Origin: Cercis canadensis | Lineage: Eukaryota > Streptophyta > Magnoliopsida > Fabales > Fabaceae | Assembly (NCBI GenBank): GCA_003255065.1 | Contig: QAOA01008374.1 | Span: 1 to 64,000, forward strand | Direction: 5' to 3' | DNA length: 64,000 bases | Shown: positions 24,174 to 35,600 of the stretch, in pieces | How the letters are laid out: every line of letters starts with the position of its first letter | Numbering within the stretch: the first letter of the stretch is position 1 | Notes under the pieces: model-generated | What the model was told of the DNA's origin: nothing | The model's database searches: none | The model's input: only the letters and a program-made list of their open reading frames with translations | Program-made: the position numbers and the translations under genes

Positions 24174-25860
24174 TAAGTAAATTTAATAAATTTTGCCTTA
24201 TGCAATAAAATTCATGTATTAAAATTCGGATTATGCCAAATATATTGTATAGTTTAAGAGGATGTTAATCTAAACAATATTTAAGATATATGTTATGTGA
24301 TTAAAATCATGATATTACGGTAAATAATTTATGATTAAATGATATATTTAAAATTTATAAATTTTATATTTAAATTTAGAGTAATAATCATAATAAAACA
24401 AAATCATTATATTAGGAGATGATAGGATGGATTAGCCGAAAAGAAATATGAAACTTTAAGCCCAAATCCCCATTAAGTTGCAACCGCCAAATCCAATCGA
24501 TGACCTGTCACACAATATCCAAATTCAAATTTTCGTTGAGACCGCCCAAGATATTTTGCGTTCAAAACCAAACTCTTTTCTCATATGCTCGCTACACGTG
24601 GCATCGTAAGAAATATTTTAATGAAGACTATTTAAGTCTCCAATTTACAGTCAACAGTGGGCCCCACCTTCCTTTATCCGATCCAATACCTTAATTTGGG
24701 AAAGTTATATTGGATGGTGACTTCGTGATTTTGACGCGGTCCTCTCACCACCTTTCTTTAGGAAAAGTAGGAAGGGCATATCGGTCATTATACATTTTGT
24801 TTTTTGATTTCCAACAAGAAAAATTGATTTATCCAATGTGCCTTTTCTTTTCTACTAATCCGTTTTATGTAATACAATGTTAGAGGAAGCTTCGTAGAAG
24901 TTTCCATGTCATTGCTTGGTCTACTCATTTATGAGTAATAATTTATATTTTTATAAGAATTTTTCTAAAAAATTCAGATTTAAACCAGCATAATAAATTA
25001 AGAGATATCTCAAAAAATTTGAGGTTAAAGATCCAAATTTCCTCCTCATATCTAAGTAAGAAAAATTAATTTTATGCCTTTATCTATTTAATGATAAAAA
25101 TTTATATATATATACGCATTAAGATCAAGTAAATTCTCATAAAAAATTTGAGAAATTAATTTTTTATGTTTATCTTAAGAATAAAATATTATCAAGTAGT
25201 TAATTACTCAATACCATAGATAAAATTAATTATTAGAATAATTTTTGTTTCTCAATAGATAAATAATAATTATATTTGTAATATTCAAATTAAAATAAAA
25301 AATAAGAAGATCAACCTTATAATTAAGAGTACACTTTATTAAATTAGAACTCTTCTTCTATTATTATTATTAAGATAATTTGAATTATATATTTTATTGG
25401 ACTTATACAAGTCTTAAGTAAAATAAACATCACAAATCATTTTAATTCTTAAGTTTGTCAACATATCATATAAATTTCACTTACAATATTAAGTAATTAG
25501 CTTTATTAATTTAATAAACTATTAAAAAATTTATTAAATTAAAGTAAAAAATTATTAAAATTGGAGAAGAAAATATATTATTAAAATCAATGAAAATACT
25601 ACTTTGCCCCTACACCCACTTAACCGCCTTTATCCCCATGCGAACATCACGACAAATTTTAAATTAATCCAAAAAAAAAAAAAAAGGCAGGTCCCACTAC
25701 TAAGAACAGATTATTATTACTCGTTCAGATAAAGGACAGTGAATTAAAATTTTATTTCCTATTAAAAAAGGAAATTTATTATTAAAATGGAGTAGAAAAG
25801 GTTCCAGAGAATCTCATTAAAAAAAAAGGCGCTAGAGAAACGAAAATAAACCGCCATTGT
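24174..25860. other. Intergenic, very AT-rich
   Basis: Nothing coding is seen. A slightly less AT-rich part (24480-24720) contains CACGTGGC, a G-box-like element at 24595, but no gene follows closely. Confidence 0.5.
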
Positions 25861-26105
25861 TTGAACCGGTTTATAAACAAAAACAAACCCTAGCTTAAGT
25901 AGGTAGCGCCGCTCTTGTTCCTCAACGTCGTCGTCTTCATCTACTTCTTCTTCTTCTTCACCGAAAAGTAAAAAACCAGGCCAAAAAATACTCTTTTTTT
26001 CTCTCTCTCTCTCTTTGTGGATCTGTTCCGGTGAATTATCGCTTTGAAACGGTATCGTATTTGTCTGAATAGACAAAAGAGGTTTCGTTAGCTTCCATCA
26101 TCGTC
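25861..26105 (+). promoter_or_regulatory. Probable core promoter and leader of the PHD-finger gene
   Basis: TTTATAAAC (25870-25878) could be a TATA box. It is followed by CTT-rich and CT-rich runs (25935-26015), which are common in plant leaders, up to the ATG at 26106. Confidence 0.45.
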
Positions 26106-29100
26106 ATGGTTGTGAACGAGAGGCCAACAAAGAGGATGAAGAGGAGAGTCAGCGCCGATCTCTACGATTTTCTTACTTTCCCGGCCGCCGGAGACTCCTG
26201 CTGCGACGGAACTGGTGAGCCTTTCCGGAAGGGCGTTCAGTTGTTTCTCTCTAATCACGCGCGGCTCACTTTCCCGCCTTCGGTTTTCCCCTCCCTGATG
26301 ACGTGGCAGATCATGTTCCGGATCGGAGGCCTCGTCGATGGGCCGGATCTGTCGCCGGCGATGGTCACCCTCGACATTGTTGAGGAGGACGTGACTAGAT
26401 CTAGAAGTTCAGTCTACTGCGATCAGTGCCGAGTCGTTGGTGAGTCGACTCACCGAGTCAGAGCTTAGTAAAAGAGGGAAATGGGAGTGAATATTCAAAT
26501 CAGAACCAAACAGATCATTCAAAAGTGTCACAGTACTGATTTCCAGTGATTTTTGTCAGTAAAACGCTTTACTTTTAAGCTTGAGAGATGAAGACTGTCG
26601 AGTTGATGAGTCAACTCACTGAGTTACATAGCCGAGTTTAGTGAGATGTGGGGGTTGGCATGGTAGGATATTCTCGAGTTGTCGACTCTCACTGAGTCAC
26701 GTCGATACACCTGAATCTGCATTTTGAATGAATATCTAAAAATTAAAACTTTTAAAATGCTGGAAAAATAAAAAGAAAACCCTTTAATTTTTCTGTGTAA
26801 AAAATCAAATTTTGTTTTTAAAATATTAATTAATTAAGACTAAAATGTGGGTAGGAAAAATGGGGTGTGGATTAAGCATGTGTCATATGTGAACTGACCT
26901 CTAATGTGTCTCTTTTTGACTCTGTGGGGTAAAAAACAAAAGGCTGGAGTGGGCATCCGGTGTGCCGAAAGCGATACCATTTCATAATAAGGGCCGCTGC
27001 AAGCAATCCCATTGATGCATATCAAAGACCATGTTCAAGATGTGGAAATGTTCTCCAATTATCAGAACCTAGGTTGGTTTGAAGATTTTTTTTCAATTTT
27101 TCTTTCAATTTAACGTTTTTTTTTTTTTTTTAATACTTTTGGATGTGACATTGGGTTTGAACATGAAACTTATAAGTCCATGGACTTTGAATTTGAACAC
27201 TGAACTTATAACCACTCGGTTACAGGATATTTGATTAGAAGATTTTCTTCAATTTTTCTTGCAATTTTATCCCTAACTCTTCTAGTCTGATTTTGAAGAA
27301 AATTACAGAGATGTAAATTGTTGTATTATTTTCAGGTGCAAGTGGTGCAGCTCTTTGATTACTGTGGATGATCTTGAAGATTGGGTGTATCTTCAAATTG
27401 AAGACAACACTCATCTTCTGCATGGTGTTGTTCACTCTAATGGTTATGGCCATTTGCTTACTCTCAATGGAAGAGAAGGTGGTTCGAAGCTTCTTTCTGG
27501 GTCTGACATTATGGGTTTTTGGGATAGGCTTTGTGCTGCACTTTCCGTTAGGTATTCTTTAAGTTCTTTGATATGTTCAATCAAAACTCTCATATTGTAT
27601 TTTAGTGAATTGTGTATCTATGGACATGAAGGTCTTTATTTGTTTAAAATTTTGATTCTATATGTTTATGTTTGGCCATACTCTGAGCAGAAAGGTTAGT
27701 GTGATGGATTTGTCCAAGAAATATGGGCTGGAATATCGATTGCTTAATGCAATTACCAATGGTTGCTCTTGGTATGGCAATTGGGGTTATGAATTTGGCA
27801 CTGGCAGTTATGCCCTTACTCAAGATGCTTACCAGGAAGCAGTGAATACCTTGTCTAGCATGCCACTGGCCTCTTTCCTATTCCAAGGACGGGGTCCTCG
27901 GAATCGCCTGCAGTGTGTTATTTCCCTTTACCAATCTTTGGCAGAAACCGAACTTTTAACCATCAAAGATCTCTTCTCCTATCTGTTAACGCTGATTCAT
28001 GAATTCCGCAAGCCCTTGACCCGAAGTGCAGCTAAACAGCATGAATCTTTGAGCACTTGCAATATATTGTGTGCTTGGACAAGGGATGATGTTGAAGGTG
28101 TACAACAGGCTTTGATCAAGGTACTGGTTGCTGCCGCTGCCTCAAGTGATGGCAAGTGGGTGACAAGGCGTGCTCTCAAGGGTGCTGTGTGCAGAGGGAT
28201 TGCATCTCCTGAGCTTCTAGATTACAGTCTTAGACACTTAGGGGGAAAATTAGCTTCCAATGGCATGATTGTTCGATCAAAATGTAATCCTGTTACTAGT
28301 GCTGTGGAGTTCAGGTAAGAGTTGAAATGGACTTCTTGTTGCTGCCTTTGTAAGAGTTGAAATGATTGTTCGATCAAACTGATTTTTAGTTATGCTTAAC
28401 AGGCTTGAAGCTTTGAGCATTGTGCAAAATGGATTTAATGCAAATTCAAGTTATCCATCGGAAGAGCAAGCGATATCTGATCTTAGGTTCTTATTTGATT
28501 CAATTGTTCATCCTGACAAGATGGTGAACTACAGACCACGGATTATGAGGAAACGGGTGGCGGATTCAGCAAGGAAGCTCCTTGATTGCAAGCAATTTAT
28601 GAAGGTTTATGGACCACACAAAATGGTAGAAGAATTGCCGGCAGCCATTAGGCTGTGGTGTTATGTGGAGCTTTCAGAACAGCCTAAAGATGACCCTTCC
28701 CCACCACCAGAACTTATTGTCTTGCCCTTGAATGCTACCGTTGCTGACCTCAAGCGTGAAGCAACTAATGCCTTTCAAGATGTATATGCCATGTATAAGA
28801 GGTTTCAAGTTGAGGAACTCCTTGAATATGGGTCCATCAGTGATTCCATCACTGTAAAATTGTTGCTTGGAACAAGTGGGTCAGTCAAAATTCAAGGTAA
28901 ATGCCCTGCAAAACATGGGCTAAACCGTTTCCGAATGGAAAGAGGAACGGAGACATGGAAAGTTGATTGCCATTGTGGTGCTAAGGATGATGATGGGGAA
29001 AGAATGTTGGCATGTGATACATGTGGTGTATGGCAGCATACTAGATGTGCTGGGATTGATGACTCTGATGCCATTCCTTCAAAGTTTGTGTGCATGCGAT

Positions 29101-29228
29101 GTGTTAACTCCTATCGTGAGGAGGCTAACAAGGCTTGTAAACCAAGCACATCCTGCAGAGGTGAAGCGGTGGCAACAGACAATCCAGCAATCGCTTGTAA
29201 TATGACTCTGAATTATGGTGTACGTTGA
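26106..29228 (+). CDS. PHD-finger protein, At1g33420/MMD1 family (709 aa, five exons)
   Basis: Exons are 26106-26439, 26943-27072, 27336-27551, 27691-28314 and 28403-29228. All introns have GT-AG ends, phases agree throughout, and the sum is 709 codons plus a stop. The start MVVNERPTKRMKRRVSADLY is the family's usual N-terminus. A conserved cysteine-rich middle follows (YCDQCRVVGWSGHPVC, then CSRCG and CKWC across exons 1-3). The C-terminal PHD finger at residues 624-668 has the ordered CHC, CDTC, HTRC and CMRC ligands. Relatives in Arabidopsis include MMD1/DUET, a histone reader needed for male meiosis, and At1g33420; overall sequence is closest to the latter. A nuclear chromatin-reader role is inferred from family. 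Intron 2 holds a SINE on the minus strand. The first splice donor lies in a perfect 14-bp palindrome. Confidence 0.93.
27116..27228 (-). mobile_element. SINE in intron 2 of the PHD-finger gene
   Basis: On the minus strand it has an A-box-like TAACCGAGTGGTTATA, a B-box-like ATGTTCAAACCCA and a terminal A run (T run at 27116-27131 on the plus strand). Similar blocks flank it: GAAGATTTT...CAATTTTTCTT at 27081-27107 and 27239-27262, a long target-site duplication. Confidence 0.7.
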
Positions 29229-29621
29229 GTGTATAGTGATTTTGTATCTGTATAGATCTCAGTTGTTTTAGGCTTTTACTGCGTGGAAAAGCCTTGAATT
29301 TTGAGCAGTTTTGCTTGATATCACATTATCAAGCGCAATGAAAAGGATAAAAAAGTATATATCTGTACATGCTTATCATGGTATCTTGCAATGGTTTATA
29401 TGGTACAAAAAATTAAAAGTAAAATTGAAAACCAACATAACAAACATATCTATCACAAAATCCTGCTGCTTATTTGTGGTGCGTCCTAAGAATTAATAGT
29501 CGCTTGCAACCTCACCATTGATGCTCAGGCAATAAGTCTCCTCTATGAGGAGAGTTAAATGGGGTTTGAGGCCCCAGTCTTAAAAGAGCAATGACTGCCA
29601 CGCCCAATAGCCTATATTAGT
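29229..29621. other. Short intergenic gap between convergent genes
   Basis: This 393-bp gap must hold the 3' untranslated regions and polyadenylation signals of both the PHD-finger and VPS9A-like genes. No other feature was recognised. Confidence 0.6.
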
Positions 29622-32600
29622 TCATTTTGGCTCATCTGGATTCATTTGATATTGATCTTCATTTTTGTTTGTTCTTCGAGTATGTGATGAAAGGAGGTCC
29701 AAAGAAGGGTGTACTCCTTCTAAATGACGGAGGAGTGGTTCTCTCTCAGACGTCGAAAGGCAACTGATGGCTTTGCACAGGCTTGTGTACTTTGTGACTA
29801 CATCCTTGTAGAGACCTAACAATCTGTCCACATCTCTAACTGTCAATTCTCCAGTCTTCGCTTCCAAATAGGGATAATTTGATCCATGTGCCATAACTGT
29901 AAACTCAGCTAAGTAAGTGTTGAAACTTGAAATTATTGTGACGAGTGCTGGTAACTCCAGTAAGTAATTAGTTAAAAAAACAACCATAATACAAGTGGTT
30001 AACTAGGCATATTTTAACTCGGCGTTGGGATGGGAGGGGGGAGCAATTTACTATTAGATACGACTAGAGAGAAAATGGTAATGTTATTTCCACAATTTGT
30101 ATCACAACATTCCACAATTAACTGCGGCAGAAAACTGAGTAAATTAACAAAGTAGTCGTGAAAGTTGTTGCAGGTCTCAATTTAATCCTAGAAGATTTAT
30201 TTATTCTCAATTAGGTTATGACTTTCACATTTTGATTCAATTTAAATACTTTTACTAGCTCTAGTTATCAAAATTGACAGGACATCTGATGTTCATACTA
30301 TCTTCTTACCATTAATTTAACGGGAAGGTAATTTGTCACATCAAATGGTCCATCAAATTAAACAATTGGGGCTAACAAAAAGGACAAAATTGAGTTAAAA
30401 TTGAAAAGCCATATACCTAATTGAGAAAAGAAGTCTTTAGAGAACAAAATTGAGTCAAGAGTAAAATAGTCATATACGTAATTGAGAAAAGAAATCTTTT
30501 AAGAACTAATTGAGGAAAAAAAAAAAAAAAAAGCTTTTAAGGACTAAATAGAGATGTGCAACATTCAAGGACCGTTTTGTTAATTTACTCAAAGTTTAAA
30601 TGGGACTAGCCAAACTTAGATCCGAAGGTACAGTTTGTGGATTGTTGTACCACAAAATTTCTGCATATAATATTACTTTAGAAAATAAAAACTAAAATAG
30701 GGAACTAACCTCCAGCATCTTCGTGTTTCTGGTACATTTCCATTGAAGGACTGTGCTGTGATTTGCCTGATTGGCTCATTTTCAATGTGGAGGATGATTC
30801 ACTTCTGACTTTACTGATTGATTTCGCTGCTTGCATGCTCTCCTCAAATGTGATTTCATCAATTGAAAGAGATGCCGCATTTAAGTCAACTATAAATGCC
30901 TTGGCTGACACAAGATTTGTGAAATAATATGCAGGTTCTGATATGAGTTTTGCTTGCCTTCGGTACAACTGGATGAATTTGAGGTTTGATTGCAGCTGTG
31001 GAGGATTGGCCTGAAGGTGACAGACCAAAAGGCTTTCTCATAAGAATTCATCTTCAACCATCCCAAGAAAATGGAAACTGAACTTCTTAAGCCATACAAG
31101 AAAATGTTGAAATGGAAAAGACTAAGCAGGAGTTGATTTTATTCCCTTCTCATGTAAAGCAGGATATTCATGATCAATATGTTGGATTTATGTATAAGCC
31201 ATAGTGTAGGGTAGTGTGGCACTGAATATGATTCCAAGCCATCTTAGATCAATGTGGAAAGAAATTTGACCTACTGTAGTGGATCTAGGTGGCTAAATGA
31301 CGCTATAAATGTAGGACTAAAAAGGAAAGACACAACAATCTACATGTGACCTTCATCCCTATGATGCTCGGAAAACAAGAGTAGTCTGGCTTAAGAGGAT
31401 TGAGCAAGAAGACAAATAATTTATACATCAAAGCCTTGTATGCAGAGTGTTACATATTTCTGTCCCAAACATTTAATCTCACGCATAAATGTCAGTGGAG
31501 GCTAAGCTTTGGCTCAAGCCAAGGCAACCTCCTCATGAGCAGTTCAGGTCTTGAACATGGACCTATATTGACTAAAATAATTTTTTAAAAAGAAAAAAAG
31601 AAAAACACTTCAAACAATGGAAGCCAAATTTTCTCATATGCTCTTCGCACTTTGTTCCTCACCTCAAGGATTATCACTGCTTGCAATCATGATCAACTAA
31701 TGATTAAGAAAGAACAGAACATGGAATTTAATGATAAGCAGAATGGCTTATTACCAAGGGGGGCTTGCCTTGATCGTAACATATATGAGGACAGGGAGAA
31801 AGTCATCAGCCCCAGCTGGCACATGATTTTCAGACATTGTTGCGTTGAGCAACAGATTGTTTATGACCCTACAACAATTCATTATACTCAAGAGCTTCTC
31901 ACGGGGAGATTTGAAAGCATTGATTTTCTGCAACTCTTTCTCTGCAAGCTGAAATTGGAAAAGGAAAAATAAAAATTATAGTACTTCTAAATAAACTGAG
32001 GCATACTTTCTATTGATTGTTCTTATATCTAGAAACATTGAAGGACTTATATTGAAGTTATAAGACAGAGAAGTAGAAAGGGCATTATCCAGGCACTATT
32101 AAGATATAATATATAATAAAAGAAAACTCCTGGAGGGCATGATAATACTACTTCAATAACAAACATGGTAACAAATCTGAGACTTGCTAATTTGTTCTCT
32201 AAATTCTAATTCAACATAAATGGAAAAAGAGTAATAATACAATTATACCGTATTGCATCATTCTTGATGTTTGTCCTTGGCATCTTAAATTATTAGGCAT
32301 GTGCTAGTTGGATGAGTTTCAGCTTCTTGGGAAGCCCACAGCCAACTCAAGGAAATTCTTTCATCCATAGTAAATTGTATTTGTAAGGTCGTTATATTAT
32401 GATTAAGAAGATCACATTAATTGAGTTTTAATGTTATTTTTTTTTTTAGTTTCTGTATTCCTGCAATAAACTTCAGAAATAAGGCATTGAGTTTCATTGT
32501 TGAATCTATCTTATTGGAATTTTATGGCATCTTTAGGATCTTTAAGCTGAGTCTCCTTTCTAAACCTTGTGACTCTATGAATCCTATTCTTATTGGGATC

Positions 32601-35600
32601 AGTAGTCAAGTTGACCTATATACATATGTATACATCTGATGCAGATAGCCCAGTAAAAATCCTAATATACATATTATTTTGGGTATAAATGACAAATATA
32701 AGCCCTTAAAATTATCCAAATACTTTTTAGTTAGTAGGGGACTATACAGTCAAACTATTTTGACTCTAGTCAGATCTAGCAGTCAGAAGTCAATTATTAA
32801 GTCTATTAAGAGTCCAGTCTATAAACATGGGCTTTCTAGAGTCCAATAAAGAGTTTATCAAGTATTTTCAGATAATACCTTCTGGTATTTTCTTTCAAAT
32901 TAGGTTCAGATTTCTGTACAAGGAGGCTGACTCTCCCACACATACAGCCTCTTTCATCTCACACATATAGCCCATGCATCCTTTATTTCCCTTTCCATCT
33001 AGCCCTTAATCCTTCAATTTCCTGGGGCGCATCAGTTTATTTTTCTGAGGAATGTTTATGCACTTCAATGGCAACACGAAGTGGGAGAGAATACTGGAAC
33101 AGACTTACACATTGTGATATTCATAATCTGTCAGACCAAGTTGTTAGGATAGAAACTTGAAGGCAACTGTAGTTAATCAACAGGTAAGGCTACAAGCTAA
33201 GGAACAAGGAACTGAGAAAGGATGGAAATAATCCCGAACAAGCATGTAAAGAGACAAGTCAACACAAGAAGCAAGTTAAAAAGGTAGATTTCCATATGAG
33301 GAGAAAGTTTCAAGTACTGAAACATCGAACCAGAGAAGGCTCAGACCAACATGCTAAATTTGCTGAGAACCAATCTGTTCTGAAAGAGGACAACGATTGT
33401 AAATTGCTTGATAAGGCAACAATCAAGAGGGAGAATAATTTAGACAATAACCATGTCATAGTAGTACAAGCCCAAGATGTGTTATGCTATGAGAACGAGT
33501 GAAGAAACTTGCCGGGAAGAAGAAGAGATAAAAGAGATGAACTTTTCAAATGAGGCAAAGACTGAAATTGGGAAATACAATTTGAGAAAGGGTATGATTT
33601 AGAAAGAGAAACTTAATGCAAAGGAATCACATGCCTCAAATCATAATGCAGCTCAAACAAAGGATGAGTGGTCAACACATGCAGATCAGAAATTGAGTTT
33701 ATCATTCCTAACAAGTTTAATCTTGTACATGGGGAGAAAATTCGCATTTATCAATTTCAATTTTCAACGAGTTTGAGGGGCTAGATTTTGTTCAAGAAAC
33801 TTGGGACTATTAGTACTCCAAAACTTCAAAACTCGAGGGCGAGTTTTCTCCAACCAGGGGAGAAAGAATGCTGATAGCCTAGTAAAATATCCTATTACAT
33901 TTTTGTATTAATGATAAATATAAGCAGTTAGAATTATCTAGATATTTATTAGTTAGTAGGAGTCATGATTTTAGGTATTTAGGAAGTAGGAGAATTATCT
34001 AGATATCTAGAATTAAGGAGCCTTCAGAAGTTAAAAGTAGTTAGTCAATCAGTCAGAAGTCATTCAGATTTCTGTCCAAGGAGGTGGACTCCTCGCACAC
34101 ATACAACCCCTTTCATCCAACAAATATAACCCATCCACCCCCTATTTCCCTCTCTATCCAACCCCGTAAATCCTTTGATTTGTAATTTCAGATTTGGAGT
34201 TGAGAACTAATATTTGAGATGAACTAATGAGTCTATGTTTTAAGGCTAGTAAGCCAAGTTTCTTTTTTCTCTCCGCTTCCACATTTTTGCACTACTACTA
34301 TTTGTGCTAATGTTCACAGTATCAAATCATCTCTATGAGCTTTCTCTTCTTGCTTTCTTTCAACCTTAATCAATAACCATCTTACCAACAGACCCCTAAA
34401 TTTTCATGTACCTTGGCTTAATAAAACTAATCCTTGCCATTCTTAAATTTTATCATCTGTTGCAACCCTAGAATTCCATTGAAAGAATACTGGAAGTTCA
34501 GCTACCTTTCCCAAATGTAGATGTCAAGTTTCTGCTTCTAACCCAGTAACAGAATCCTAAATCCCTTTCTCTGAAAATTCTAGGCCTAATTCCTTATTTT
34601 GGAACCTTAATAGCAACCATAAGTCATAGAAATAAGGTTCACAAATTTTCAATTTTTGTCCTATTTCAATGATAAGGAACTTACTCACATGTTCAGTAAG
34701 ATGCATCACTTCTAAAATTCATGAATTTGTTGATGAGAAAAACAAGATTTGGCAAGAATCGTAAGATTAGGAGTAGCTTCCTGAATTGCATATAACAAAC
34801 AATAATACAATCTCAAGGGAACTGAAAGTAAAAAGCATATATGCCAGACTATGCTTTAAGAGTGGTAATAATTTGGTAGAAATAAAACACACATGTCATC
34901 AGCAAACTATCAAAGTTTAAATTTAAAAGGGAGTCATACTTCCTAATAATAACACCTACCAGCCATGAAGCTTCATTGCGAAGAATTGCTGGTATATCCA
35001 AATGTTCAGGCTTCAAAAAGGTTTGCAGCAAGCATATTTTCTCTGAGATTTCATGGTCAATCGTCGCATCCTCTGGAGAAGAGGCAAATGTCCGGGAGAA
35101 CAATTTTGTCATTATATATTTCTCTAAACCCTGCAGATAATATGTAATACTAGATAAATATGCCAGGAAAAGATATTATTTTTCCCACAAGAATAAGCAC
35201 TATATAATCCAATATCAGCAAAAAGCATATATATCTCTTGTTTTGGTTCAAAATATCAAGTAGACAACCATTATTAGCTTAAGACAACATTACAATAGTA
35301 GTCTGTCCAACCTTAGTTTTTTTTTTTGCCTTTCTTTGTTGAAGAGGGGCTGTTGTAGGACAGAAAAGAGAGGGCGGGGGNGGGGGGGGGGGTTGTGGTG
35401 TATGGGAGCACAATGATCATCCTCAACTGATTTTACACATAAACAACAAGGAAAGGGAAAGAAAAGGCTTCCTTGTATTACTCTAACTTCTTTTTATTTA
35501 TTTTTTATCATGCCACTTATGAAGATGAAACTGCATCTTGGAACTTCTACACAGAAGGACAGAGAAAATTAGGATGCGCAAGTACCTCCATTGCATGGTC

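Noticed and set aside
33296-33502. 68-residue hydrophilic frame in intron 3 of the VPS9A-like gene
   Set aside because: It lies between the two direct repeats of an LTR-element remnant. It resembles no known protein, and the intron is spliced out.
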